Shown here piece after piece: positions 1-10,560 of a DNA stretch of 64,000 nt. The position numbers were made by a program, and so were the translations under genes. This DNA is from Tretioscincus oriximinensis (taxonomy: Eukaryota > Chordata > Lepidosauria > Squamata > Gymnophthalmidae): contig JAJVDF010000208.1 in assembly GCA_022410635.1 (NCBI GenBank), positions 1,743,973 to 1,807,972 on the forward strand, read 5' to 3'. The notes under the pieces were generated by a model, which was not told where the DNA came from, did no database searches, and saw only the letters and a list, made by a program, of their open reading frames with translations. The stretch's first letter is position 1, and the number at the start of each line of letters is the position of its first letter.

Positions 1-97
1 ATGATGGGGGTGCATCCCCACCCCAAGATGTCTTCTCCGACATAGACCTGCCCACACCCTAAGATCTTCCAGTAAGTCCCACTTGATGAGCCAGTCT

Positions 98-296
98 GAT
101 GTAGTGGTGAACTNTTATCTGGTAGCCTCCTTGTTCAGTTCTGACATTGGTTTAGTCACAGTTCTTCAGAGCACTCTCAGCCCCACCTACCTCACAATCT
201 GTCTTTTGTGAAGAGGAGAACAGACAGCTATGTAAGCCACCTTGATTCCCTTTGCGTTCAGAAAAGCAGAGTATACAAATCAACTCTTCTTCTTGA
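98..296 (+). repeat. tRNA-derived SINE, type II (MIR-like), diverged
   Basis: The segment carries the 'CACTCTCAGCCCCACCTAC' block and the downstream 'TAAGCCACCTTGATTCCCTTTG' style tail shared with other copies at 7598, 23858 and 53250. It ends in a short TTC run. The internal promoter boxes are eroded, so this is an old copy. Confidence 0.6.
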
Positions 297-509
297 TAAT
301 CAAAAGGGTACGTAGCTGAAAAGACTGAGCAATCTATAAATATCAGGAGGGCCTTTCACAGAGCAGAGGGGTCAGCTTTGTTCTCATTGGCACACAAAAG
401 GACTACAAACAATGGGATGAAGCTCCAAGGAAGTAGGTGTAGATGAGATATCCGAAAAAAAATCTTTTTGACAGTAAGGATGATAGACCAGTAGAATAGG
501 AGGTGCTGG

Positions 510-690
510 GTTCTTCTTCAAACAGAGGCGGGACAGCCATCTCTCTGGGATGGTATAGTAAATCCTGCGTTGAGCAGGGGGTTGGACCCCATGATTCTAT
601 GATTCTAGATGGGCCTGGAGGTCCCTTCCAACTCTATGATTCTAGATGGGCCTGGAGGTCCCTTCCAATTCTATGATTCTATGACTCTGC
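510..690 (+). repeat. CR1 LINE 3' end with duplicated tail module
   Basis: This is a plus-strand CR1 3' terminus: the 'GAGCAGGGGGTTGGA' block is followed by 'GGTCCCTTCCAACTCTATG' and the (ATTCTATG)n end typical of CR1. The last 37 bp, beginning ATTCTAGATGGGCCTGG, occurs twice in tandem. Confidence 0.8.
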
Positions 691-1369
691 ATGTGGAAAA
701 AAGCCATTAACTCAGATGTCCACTTTCATGCGTGCCAAGAGGATACAAAGAGCCTTACAAATCACCCCGGATGTTTCTTTTATTTTTGCAGATGTGAAAG
801 GATAACAGTTCAAGCCTTGGGAAAGCTGAGCAACCTCCTAGAGATTAGCGTCAACTGCTCAGGATGGAAGGAGCTCCATGGCAGAGGCAAGGGGGTGAAG
901 TCAACCGTGATCAAATGTCGGGGCGCAGTCCAAAGAGGTGGTGGCTTTTCATTCCGGGGAAGCTTCCTGAACAAACAACAGGCATGGTTAGACAGGCAGC
1001 GAGGGAAAGCCTCTTAATCCCCNGTTGATTTTCTACGATTTGGGTCGTAGCAAAAGGAATGGGGATCCAAATCCCGAGAGAAACAGACATGCAGCGAACA
1101 AACAGAAATGTAGGCTCAAGAGAAGATACGTCAAGAGAGGTTAAGGGTTTAAAAGCAGCCGGGAGCTACGGAAGAAGAACAGGGGTAATTCCTCCCTGAC
1201 CTAGGCTCAGGAGAGCACAAAACAGAAAGCTGGGCAAGAGTATCCGAAAGTGGAACAAAAGGAGGATCAAGATTTGCAAAAGTTGAAGCTCGTGGGAGTT
1301 GTAGTCCCCACTCTCAAAGAATGACCTCCCCCAAATATTTCCCCCTTCAAAAATATGGACACGAGAGAA

Positions 1370-2100
1370 AATATAATCATAGAGTTGGAAAGGACCTCCA
1401 GGGTTGCAGAATCATAGAGTTAGAAGGATCAGTATGGAACTATAGAGTTTGAAGGCACCTCCAGGGTCATGGGATCCAGCCCCTTGGTCTAGGTAGGATT
1501 CATTTAACTATTTAAAAATGCAGGGTTCCATTTTGAAGCTTCTTATTTGAAGACCACCTCCGAAATTACCACATCCTATTCCACTGGCTGATCACCCTTA
1601 CTGTGAGAAAGCCGTTGTTCCCCCACAGTATCTTCTTCATTGCAGTTTCATCCTGTTGATTCTAGACCTCTCCTATGCCAATGAGAACAATGCTGATTCC
1701 TCTGCTCTGTGAAAAGCCCCTTCAGATATTTGTAAGCAGCTGTCTGGTCTCCTCTCTACCTTTTCTTTTGCAGAGTAAACATCCCTAGATCCTTTAACCC
1801 TTCCTCATAGGACAAGGCTTCCAGACCACTCGCCATCCTTGTAATTCTCGTTTGAACTTGCGCCAGTTTAGCAATGTCTTTTTTTAGTTGATTTCAGAGA
1901 AATAGCCGTGTTAGTCTAGCAGAAAGTCCAGTAAAGGAGCTAGCAGCACTTTGAGACTAACTTGAGAAAAGTGGTTGGCATAAGCTTATGCCAACCACTT
2001 TTCTCAAGTTAGTCTCAAAGTGCTGCTAGCTCCTTTGCTGGACTTTTTTTAGTTGGGTGCCCAGAACTGAACGTAGTAGGCTCTTTCTTTCCCTTTTTCT
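1370..2100 (-). repeat. CR1 LINE 3' region, minus strand, split by a Penelope-like insertion
   Basis: The segment reads as the reverse complement of a CR1 3' region, from the ATAGAGTTGGAA end to the conserved 'GGTGCCCAGAACTGAAC' block. The block is interrupted at 1891-2043 by a 153-bp insertion and resumes exactly after it. The CR1 end module is also present about three times at 1375-1475 in degenerate form. Confidence 0.8.
1891..2043. mobile_element. Minimal Penelope-like insertion: two pLTR tips head to head (palindrome)
   Basis: The 153-bp insertion is flanked by a perfect 12-bp duplication, TTTTTTTAGTTG, at 1879-1890 and 2044-2055, and splits a CR1 copy. Bases 1926-1981 are the reverse complement of 1988-2043 with one mismatch; the six bases between (AAGCTT, 1982-1987) are themselves palindromic. 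The left 35 bp (1891-1925) match the terminal extension of the full element at 24706-26730, and the arms match the outer part of its terminal repeat. No coding sequence is present. The centre lies at the predicted cleavage position of the hammerhead-like motif, since both arms begin ATGCC. Confidence 0.85.
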
Positions 2101-2111
2101 TTCTTTCTTCT

Positions 2112-2505
2112 AGGATTTTATATTCCGCCCTTCACCAAATGTCCCAGGGTGGGTAACAGAAAATTAAAAGCAACACAAAGAGCATACTAATAAAACATTT
2201 AAAAGAACCGCACCCTCCTGGAAGGACGGATACAGAGGGAACTAGGAGTCAAAAGCCTGGGTGAAGAGGTACAATTGTACCAGGTGCTGAAAACTACACA
2301 GTGTAGGTGCCTGGCAGGCCTCTACAGGGAATCTGTTCCAGAGTGTAGGAGCCACCACAGAGAAGGCCCTTTGACATGCCCCTATCTCTTGCAACTCTGT
2401 AAGGGGAGGAACTATCAGAAGGCCTTCTCCTTGAGATCTTAGTGCATGGGCAGATCTACATGGAAGAAAGTGCTCCTTCAGATAGCCTTTCGACATGTCC
2501 TGTTA
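2112..2505 (-). repeat. L2 LINE, ORF2 C-terminus and 3' UTR
   Basis: On the minus strand it encodes the end of an L2-type reverse transcriptase ORF, with the conserved pattern HALRSQGEGLLIVPP then RAFSVVAPTLWNRFPVE. The 3' UTR follows, ending in the 'ACCCTGGGACATTTGG' tail. It is a truncated copy close to the PLE palindrome. Confidence 0.75.
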
Positions 2506-2884
2506 AATAGGGACACGTTTTAATCCTTCACTGACCAGTATACTGGACCAGGAACCAAAATAGGAATCTCCCTTCTACATGTTAGTTACAAGGAGGCTCC
2601 ACCCTCTTCAGACCTGGGCCTGTATCTACCTCATGGGTGAGGACATATTTAGACCGAAGTAGTGTGCAGAAGATAGACACCCAGTAAGACCAGGGCTGGG
2701 TGGTAGGTCTGCTTGTAATACCCCCTTTTCCACTTTGAAATATGCAACTCTATAATACAATCTTAATGTCTACAAGGCCTTTGCTCTTCTTGACTTCACC
2801 TTGCCTGTACTTTTGTGTCTTAAAACCAGAGGAAACGTGGAAGCAACCTTGGAAATACTTTGAAACACAAACTGAGAATCTAAG

Positions 2885-3020
2885 AGGAGCCCAGGCAGAA
2901 GACAAAGGCAGAACTTTTACCTGGTCTCAACTTCCTGCAAATGGTATATAGAGGTCTTGTCTCTCCAACCTGGAGGCTGTACCTACTGTAAGCATCTATT
3001 CTAGCGGCCATTCTATGGTC
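2885..3020 (-). repeat. CR1-clade LINE (TTCTTATG-tailed family), 3' UTR fragment
   Basis: The segment shares the 'GGCAAAACCTTCACCTG...CTCCCTGCAAATGGCATTT' UTR pattern of this family with many other copies in the window (for example 35393 and 57555). Confidence 0.55.
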
Positions 3021-3090
3021 TCTCCAGCCAGCCACACATCTGTCCACCATTGGTTCCTTCACAAAACCAACAAGAAGACTAGGTGGAACC

Positions 3091-3290
3091 TTCTCATATT
3101 TATTTATTTATTTATTTACATTTTTATACTACCCTATACCCGTAGTTCTCAGGGTGGTTAACAATAAAATCATAATTAAGACATTAAAAACAGCCATACC
3201 TAAAAATAGGGAAGAGACAGTAGTTTTTTCAGCCAAAGGCCCGATATGGTTACATGACTGACAGAAGGGTAGCCCTTGCTTCAAGCAAAC
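3091..3290 (-). repeat. L2 LINE 3' UTR and tail
   Basis: It starts with the TATTTATTTATTTA end followed by 'CTCAGGGTGGTTAACAAT', the reverse complement of the L2 3' tail seen intact at 46350-46400. Confidence 0.6.
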
Positions 3291-3419
3291 TTTTTAATTT
3301 AATTTTTGAAAAGCCCAATTCTTTTCTTTCTTTTTTCAAGGAAAATGAGGCGTATTTGGTGTGAGACCGACTGTCATTTGTCATTCAACTGTGTTTGCTC
3401 CACTTATACGAAGCCTGGA

Positions 3420-3990
3420 TGCCCTAATTCAAAGCCACCGGGTCAAGGGAGAAGAGTAATCAAAAGTGGGTGGAGCTTAGTGTAATGAAATCCCTTAAAT
3501 TGAGCGAGGCTCCTTTAAATTTTCCAAGCCTAGAGGCTGATTCTTGGGGGCGTGGCTTGGATTATAAAATGGGGAGGTGCCAGTGAGAGTGTGGAATGTT
3601 TAAATGGAGTTGATTGAGAGAGAGTTAAATGGTTGTTGTGAGAGGTTGCTTGAGCGTGTGGCCAAACAATCCAAATAAAACTGGTTCTCTGCCAGGAGTG
3701 TGAAAATGAATAAAGAAACACCAAAGGGGGATACAGAACTGCTGGGGTGGCAGGGAGAGAAAAGGCAGAGCTGGGGAAGGGTTTAAATGTAGGCAAGAGG
3801 NGGGGTCTGTGCCATAGACATGGTGAAGTCCCCAGGACCTTTTGCCCTAACCCAGCGGAGTTAATTTGAATNGTTGGTTCTCTTTGAGTCTGAGTGTCAC
3901 CTGTTAGTTTGTTTTAATAAAGCTGTTTTTGTGCTTTAAAACAGAGAAGTATTTATTATTTGGCATAACAGAGTAAATCCATAATTTTGG
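3420..3990 (+). other. LTR-like segment (possible solo LTR)
   Basis: The segment has a TATA-like ATTATAAAATGG at about 3560, a GGGGGCGTGGCTTGG block just before it, and an AATAAAGCTGTTTTTGTGC polyadenylation-type signal at about 3917. This order suits a long terminal repeat. I could not fix TG...CA ends or a target duplication, and there is no internal coding region beside it. It could instead be unique intron. Confidence 0.3.
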
Positions 3991-3999
3991 TTTCTTCCT

Positions 4000-4490
4000 G
4001 AGGGGAGTGGTGGCAGCTGACCTGAAGAATTAAACCCTATTTACGGAGCTATTTTACATATCCTATCTACACACAAACATATAAAATCCAAGTAACTTGT
4101 TCATCATAAAAGACCATCTACCAATAATATTGTTAAGGGGGGACTGTGTTACCATACCATAGTGAATAAGTATATAAAAGAAGAACATACACAGTCTTAG
4201 CCCCCACTCAATTTCGTTACACTTAGCTTCGGGGAAAAATCACGGGAACCTCTATGTTGACCCTCGGAGTCAATATCCTCTTGGAATTGTTTCCATAGAG
4301 GATATGACTCATTATTTACACAAGCACTAACAATAGTAGAAATTTAAATTATTTTTCTTAGTCGCACACACATTTTGGATCCTAGTCTAAATCTAACTAT
4401 TGGTCAATGATTTTTCAAATATACAAAACTGTCTGAATTTTGTATTTGGAAGTTTTAAGATCTGGCGCATTGATCTATATATTATGTATC
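4000..4490. other. AT-rich intron, no recognised feature
   Basis: I see no coding exon, repeat family or conserved motif here. It leads into the TATC microsatellite. Confidence 0.5.
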
Positions 4491-4494
4491 TGAA

Positions 4495-4569
4495 TATCTG
4501 CCTATCTATTCACCTACATATCATTTATCTGATTGATCGTCAATCTGCCTATCTATCTGCCTGCCTATC

Positions 4570-4611
<42 letters not shown>

Positions 4612-4614
4612 ATC

Positions 4615-4663
<49 letters not shown>

Positions 4664-4665
4664 AT
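4495..4665 (+). repeat. (TATC)n microsatellite with a degenerate 5' flank
   Basis: Nearly pure TATC repeats run over 4571-4665, broken by one TATATCTC variant. The preceding 75 bp is the same motif with substitutions (TCTGCCTA). The open frames across it are translated repeats, not genes. Confidence 0.95.
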
Positions 4666-4699
4666 ATGTCTATTTCTCTCTCTTCCTCTTCATACGAAT

Positions 4700-5660
4700 C
4701 GGCATCCATGCAAACTAAATGAACTGACTCATGCAAATTACGATTATTTCAAAAATAAAATGTATTTAATTATTTGTAACCCAAGATGGTTTACTATAAT
4801 AAACGCAATGACGAACTTTGAATTGAACCAATATTTTTGCAAAAAAAACCTTACAACTTTCAGAATTTTGAACAATATCTACAACTTTCTTTACATTCGG
4901 TAAATCACTAGGGTTTAGGATCTGGATGGGGCTGAGAGGACAAGAAGATAATTAGTATAAGAAATGTTCTTTTTACTCTAAATGTTTGTGTGTTCCCCAA
5001 AATATAAACTAATATTTCTATGGTTTAGGCGCTTGCTAAATTAAGGACAGAGTTAGTAGAAATAGAAAGAAAACGAAACCGAGAAAACCACGTCGTCATC
5101 GGAGGCGGTGGCTTGGCTAAAAGCAGCCGCTTCTGCATCTCGCATTTGACTCCACAATGAGAAAATAAACTTGGATTTTGGTGGCTTAATCGGGATCAGG
5201 TAATCCTGTATTTGCCTAACTAATTATGCCTGATTCGAAACATAAAACAAATCCCTAAGTAGACAAAGAGAAAANGCGATACTCGTGTTTGGGAGGGAGG
5301 AATAGAGGAGGCAAACGCTTATCTAAAAACTGGGGGATGCCTGTTGCTGAACATTGTTGCTTTCTTGGTGTAAAAATACTTAGAAATCAGCAGTGCAACC
5401 ATAAGAATGTTTACTCAGAAGNACATTTTGCTTTCTTCCATGGGGATGAGTCTGCGATGTTGGCATTAGGCTGGAAGACCACAAGGATCAGAATCTTTGT
5501 ATAGTTCTGGATCAAAATAGTTCTGTCAACCTCTCTGGGTCTCTGTGGTCTATGCAGATTTAGGGTGGCCAATGCAGGGATGCTAGAGAGTTAGATGTGG
5601 AGTTGGAGGACAAAAAGCCCAAATAAGCACAAGGGGTGTCCAATAAATGCCANGTGTGTC
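4700..5660. other. Low-repeat intron
   Basis: This is AT-rich non-coding sequence with no recognisable transposon. No exon with splice signals was found. Confidence 0.5.
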
Positions 5661-5664
5661 CAAT

Positions 5665-5760
5665 TAGAATCATAGAGTTGGGTCATAGGGCTCTTCTCAA
5701 TGCTGAAGCATTCCATTCCAGACTATGTGAAGACTCCCATCGAAGGAGTGGCTTATTATC
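5665..5760 (-). repeat. CR1 LINE 3' end fragment, minus strand
   Basis: It opens with GAATCATAGAGTTGGGTC, the reverse complement of the CR1 terminus, and soon diverges. Confidence 0.5.
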
Positions 5761-6039
5761 AATTAGTTGACTTACCTGGCAGACTTTGGGGCGGTAAGAG
5801 TCTGAAAGAGATTCTCTAGGAAGACCAATGCTTCTATATAGGCTACGATCTTGGGCAGAGAAGGATAAAAGGGTCCTGCTAAGATGGTGTCCCTTTCAGA
5901 AACTCTTCTCAAAGAAAAGTGATTCTTATTTTTTTTTTCAAATTGTTATTAAGATTTCCTTTTAATTAAAAATCCCTTCAATTATATATTTCCCCTGGCA
6001 ATTCTAAATTTCACTGCCCAAGTATCTCCTTACATTCAG

Positions 6040-6570
6040 TCCTGCCAAGACATTATGGGCCTGACCACATCTAAAATGCGATCTAGCTTCAGTCCACTTT
6101 CAGGCCCTGGTGACACCTATATTTTAATCCAGTTTCAGGCCGCTTTCACAGCAAGAGAACTCACCAATAAAGTGGCAAGTTGTTTCCTTTCAGCATCCTC
6201 TAACTCAGAAGATGCATTTTTGGTTTNGGCCACATCTACATGGAANCTTATTCTGGGTCACATCTTGGAACAGAGCTTGGCCATCTACATGCCAGTAAAG
6301 ACTATGGCAGGCCCCATTCAGGGCCTGCCATAGCCTACTATAGTATGTGGTTGGTAGGCTCCTATTCCGAGGGACAGCCCAGGAGAAGGCTGAGGATTAT
6401 GCAGTCTTCTGTTCTGAAAGCAGATTGAATATGGATTAGAACCTAGGTGCGACCAGGGCCTGATAGTCAGAGATGTTTCTTTTGGCATTCTCTTAGTCAA
6501 AACCCCCACTAGGTTGAAAGTGAAGATTCGACCTGGTAGAAATCCGGTAGTGTTGGAAGACATACCTTTA
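6040..6570. repeat. Fold-back, MITE-like repeat of an unclassified family
   Basis: The element has TTTAATCCAGTTTCAGGCC-type sequence on the left and an inverted, diverged counterpart (GATTGAATATGGATTAGAACC) on the right at 6420-6450. Its centre is a perfect hairpin: CTATGGCAGGCCC at 6302-6314 and its reverse complement at 6321-6333, with a 6-base loop. Relatives lie at 33000-33140, 40000-40690, 42450-42690 and around 30010-30220. No coding sequence was found and the superfamily is unknown. Confidence 0.6.
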
Positions 6571-6927
6571 ATCCAACTTTTTTTTTCATGGTTTAGTTTT
6601 TCAGGACTGAAGATGAATTAAAAGCATATATCAGAACCACACCTCACAGACAGAAAGTTCTTAGAAGCAGCTCCTAGATTGTGGAAGTCGTTTTCCTGAA
6701 GCATTTGCATGGTGCCCAATCAGACTTTTTTCAGAAATTCTTCTAAGAGTATATTGTGCTTGAAAAACTTTTGTATTTCTTAAATTTTGTTTTGCCCTGC
6801 AATTCGCCACCATGCTGACTGATACATTACTATGCAGAATCAANTCAGTAATGCTTTTTGAGTTGTGAATTTTGTTTTCCCCAAAAAATATATGCAAAGG
6901 AAGATTGAAAGAAAAATAGTCCACTTA

Positions 6928-7079
<152 letters not shown>

Positions 7080-7597
7080 CTAAGAAGGACGTTTCAAAAG
7101 GGAAGGGTGAAGAAAGAAGGAGAGAAACAGATTGACTTTTTTATTTAAAAGAAAGAGAAGAAGTCGCTGTTTGATCACGATCCCTTGAAGGGGAAACTGC
7201 CTCGAAAAGCAATAAGTAAATGGTCCAATTCCCAGGCTCTCTTTAGAAGCAGGCGATGGGAAGTCACTTCTGTATTATCGCCAGGAAAACTGTGCAGAGG
7301 TGCCCATAGTGTTTGGGAGTCTCTGCAATGCAGTGATGCAGCTGACATCTTGGAAAAGTCAAGGGACACCAGTTTTATTCCCAGCCCCTACATGAAAGTA
7401 GGCACAGCAAGCCACTTCTACATTATTGCCAGGAAGCCACAGAGTTGCTAATGGAATCTGGAAATGGATGGAATTCAATAAACCATCTTGAAAGCACAGA
7501 GTCACCAGTGGGCATTCTTGATGCACATCCCATAACCTGGGAGCTTTACCACGGGGGAGGCCCAGCTACACATCCACACCCTTTCCACTATTAACAA

Positions 7598-7790
7598 GAA
7601 GAGTTGATTTTTATACTCTGCTTTTCTGAACCCGAAGGGAATCAAAGTGGCTTACATAACTGTCTATTCTTCTCTTCAGGTTAGACACCTCTGGTTAAGT
7701 AGGTGGGGCTGAGACTAGACCAAGGTCAGAAACGAACCAGGAGGTTACCGGATAAGTGTTTGACACTGTCACCACTACGTCAAGTGGGAT
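7598..7790 (-). repeat. tRNA-derived SINE, type II (MIR-like)
   Basis: Read on the minus strand it has a tRNA-like head (CACCACTACG complement, then the GAACCAGGAGGTTACC box region) and a tail ending at AAAAATCAACTCTTCTTGTT. The tail block ATCAAAGTGGCTTACATAA is shared with 23858-24060. Confidence 0.65.
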
Positions 7791-7882
7791 CCATTGGAAG
7801 ATCTTAGGACGTGGGCATGTCTATACACCCTTTAGGCATCTTGGAGTGGGGGGTGGGCGGAAAAGAGTTATTTAGGACCTTA

Positions 7883-8195
7883 GCACAAATGGCTCAATCA
7901 CTGAGAAGATGGCCTCTCACCTGGGAGATGGGGTTTGGAGGTCCTGTGTGGAACATGGGGAGGGGTGAGAACCTTCCACTAGCCTGTAGCTCTAGCCAAC
8001 CCAGCTATTCAAAAGCAAGAATTGCAAAAAATTTGCAACTGACTGCAAGTAGATAAATGGGAACCACTACAGCCTGGTGGGGAAGATAGAACGTCAGCCT
8101 TTGGGCAAAATACCTTTGTACGCCGCTTTGAGTCCCTTTGAAAGGTGGGAAAAGCGGGGTATAAGGACCCAGTTCTTCTTCTTCTTCTTCTTCTT
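7883..8195 (+). repeat. tRNA-derived SINE, TTC-tailed family
   Basis: A near full-length copy: box A-like GGCTCAATCACTGAG, box B region GGTTTGGAGGTCC, body GCAACTGACTGCAAGTAGA, and the 3' part GTCCCTTTGAAAGGTGGG ending in (TTC)n. This family is the commonest SINE in the window. Confidence 0.85.
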
Positions 8196-8904
8196 AAAAG
8201 TCAACATTATTATCCTGAACGGGGCTCCATAGCAAACGGTCCTGTTGCCTTTCTCTTCTGCCTTCCGCTGGTAACCCTTGACGATTTAAAGTGCTCTTGG
8301 CATTCTACCCCCACTTCCCCGTTCTAATCTTCTCCTCCAATCCTTATCTCAAGCTGTGTCTCCTGTTTTCTCCCAAGCAGGCTCCCATTATATTTGATTG
8401 ACACACGTACACACACACATACAATTCATCCTTTCAATCAAACCTCATCTCTTTGCAATCCTGGCCTTGATTTTATTTCCACAATTTTATTATTAACTGG
8501 AGTGGGTTTGCCCTCTTGGTAACCCTTCTTATCTTTCTTCTTTGATATTGTATTAGCCTCTTCTTCAAGCACTCTGTTTTCGGGTTCGTCTTTCCTTTTC
8601 CTCTAGGCCTTTCTATTGCCTGGCCTGCCAGTCCCTCCAGCCCTTGGCTCCATTTTTTAGGGTTCCGCCTGTCTTTAAAAACCTTTCGTATCCATTGAAA
8701 GCCATTTCTGTACCATCCTGATTGATTTCCTTCCTAAACAGCTGATCACTATTATTGGCAATTGGAAGTTTCGTCGCCTTCTGTTGTTTGGTTGGTGTGC
8801 GTTCAAACACACGTCCTGATTGGGTACGATCACCACATAATAAACGGATAACGTGATGATCAATTCAGTCCACATGTCTGAGTAATGCACCGGGAACTTA
8901 CCTT

Positions 8905-9135
8905 TTATTTTATTTATTTATTAATTTATTTGTACTTGTATCCCACCCTATACCCAAAGGTCTCAGGGTGGCCAACCATAGGGCAGCGCACATAGCTTTT
9001 TTTGTTGCTTTCTCCACAACAGACACCCTGTGGAGTAGGTGGGGCTGAGAGAGTTCAAAGAACTGTGACTGGCCCAAGGTCACCCAGCTGGCTTTCGTGG
9101 AGGAGTGGGCGTCTGGTGCTGCACATCTGGATATT
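8905..9135 (-). repeat. SINE type II with L2-like tail
   Basis: From the left it reads TTTATTTATT, CCTATACCCAAAGGTCTCAGG, then the block ACTGGCCCAAGGTCACCCAG and GGCTTTCGTGGAGGAGTGGG. On the minus strand this is a tRNA-like head joined to a 3' end resembling the L2 tail at 46350-46400. Confidence 0.7.
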
Positions 9136-9190
9136 TAACCAGCACAAAATTNCCAGANGTACAGTGCTTAATTCCAGAATATTCAAAATA

Positions 9191-9717
9191 CAGGTGAAAT
9201 CTCGTTATAAAGAACACAGTCATAACAGAACTGTCAGCGTAAAAAAATTAGAAACTCCTGGCAGAACACCATTGAGATCAATGTAAAAATGTCCCTGCTC
9301 TAAAGAACCTCGTTGTAACAAACCTTCAGTATAACAACCTGGTTTCTGTGCCTGCCTATCCTGCAAGACCCTGTTATAACAAGCGGCTGTTCAGTACAGA
9401 GTAAGATTTTTAAAGCGACAGCAAAGATTCAGGGCACCAATGAATGGCAAGGTTAAATCCTTAGAATCCAATGGATGATTGGGCCCTATGTGAAAGTATA
9501 TTTACCCTNGTGATGGAAGGTGTCTAGGGAAAGCAGTTAAGGCAGTTCCTCCAATGGTTTCTGGCATCCAAAACTTTAAAAAATAGTTTTTGCAACAGTT
9601 AATGGCATCTAAAAGTGTATTAGTTATTTTTGCAATGGTTTCCGTATAACAAAGTTTCATTATAACATACACATCTTTCTGGTTCCTTGGAGCTCATTAT
9701 AAAGAGGTTTCACTTGA
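9191..9717. mobile_element. Tigger/pogo-like MITE (about 527 bp)
   Basis: The left end is CAGGTGAAATCTCGTTATAA after a TA dinucleotide; the right end, TTATAAAGAGGTTTCACTTG, is its inverted match. Several sub-terminal 'GTTATAAC' and 'AGTATAAC' blocks are repeated inside. No transposase is encoded, so it is non-autonomous. Ends and TA target fit Tc1/mariner-superfamily Tigger/pogo elements. Confidence 0.7.
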
Positions 9718-9766
9718 GTAGGTGAATAAAACAGAGTTTTACGTAGTCTTTCCAAAGATGTTCTAA

Positions 9767-9870
9767 AGCAGTGATTCCCAAACCATGGTACATGTACCCC
9801 CCAGTGTATGAAAATGGGACATTTATTCTTCCATATCGATCTGCCCATATTTTGAGATCTACAAGGGAGG
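9767..9870 (+). repeat. hAT-like MITE fragment
   Basis: CAGTGATTCCCAAACCATGG at about 9770 resembles a hAT-family terminal inverted repeat, followed by GTACATGTACCCCCCAGTG. The other end was not found. Confidence 0.35.
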
Positions 9871-9895
9871 CCCTTCTGTAGGCCCTTCTCTAGCA

Positions 9896-10207
9896 GGCAC
9901 GGATAGCTCAGTTGCTTAGGAATTCGTCTCTTGCCTGGGAGATGGGGTTTCGAAGCCCTGTGTGGGACGTGGGGAGAGCCGGGCACCTTCCACTAGCCTG
10001 TAGCTCCAGCCAACCCAGCTATTTGAAAGCAAGAATTGCAAGAAATGGCAACTGACTGCAAGTAGATATATGGGAACCACCATAGCCTGGTGGGGAAGAT
10101 AGAATGTGAGCCTTCGGGCAAAATATATCCTTGTAAGCCGCTCTGAGTCCCTTTGAAAGGTGAGAAAAGCGGGGTATAAGAACCAAGTTCTTATTATTAT
10201 TATTATT
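9896..10207 (+). repeat. tRNA-derived SINE, TTC-family body with ATT tail, full length
   Basis: It starts GGCACGGATAGCTCAGTTGC (tRNA box A) and has box B GGTTTCGAAGCCC, the CAACTGACTGCAAGTAGA body and the GAAAAGCGGGGTATAAGAACC end. The tail here is (ATT)n, so the tail motif varies between copies. The head folds like a tRNA but the copy is a retroposon, not a tRNA gene. Confidence 0.9.
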
Positions 10208-10214
10208 CTGGTTA

Positions 10215-10500
10215 AACTACCACTCTTAATAGCAAAGGGGATGGGAATCCAGATCAGGGCCTTCTCAGTAGTGGCCCCCAGACTATGCAACCATCTATCA
10301 CTGGAGGTGAATCAGACTTACGAAATTGTTAGTCAACACACCTCTCTACCCTGGCCGTGGGCTAAAGAAATAGCTTTTCTTCCCTACGTCCAAACACTGC
10401 TATTTAATAATTTAACAATATTAAACTATTATTTACCTGCTCTGAGACCTTCTGGTACAGGACAGAACAAAAGTTGTAGCGGCATTATTATTATTGTTAT
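10215..10500 (+). repeat. L2 LINE ORF2 C-terminal and UTR fragment, with ATT/TTACTG microsatellite
   Basis: It contains GGCCTTCTCAGTAGTGGCCC and CCCAGACTATGCAACC, the nucleotide signature of the L2 RAFSVVAPRL region, and ends with GAGACCTTCTGGTACAGG. A TTATTG/TTACTG microsatellite follows up to about 10530. Confidence 0.6.
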
Positions 10501-10560
10501 TGTTACTGTTACTGTTACTGTTATTATTGTTAGAATAAGAATAAGAATAGGAATAATATA

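Noticed and set aside
4400..4903. Long open frames rich in YLSI repeats
   Set aside because: They are translations of the TATC microsatellite in several frames.
9896..9970. tRNA gene
   Set aside because: Box A and box B are present but the unit is the head of a dispersed SINE with a common body and tail; many equal copies exist in the window.
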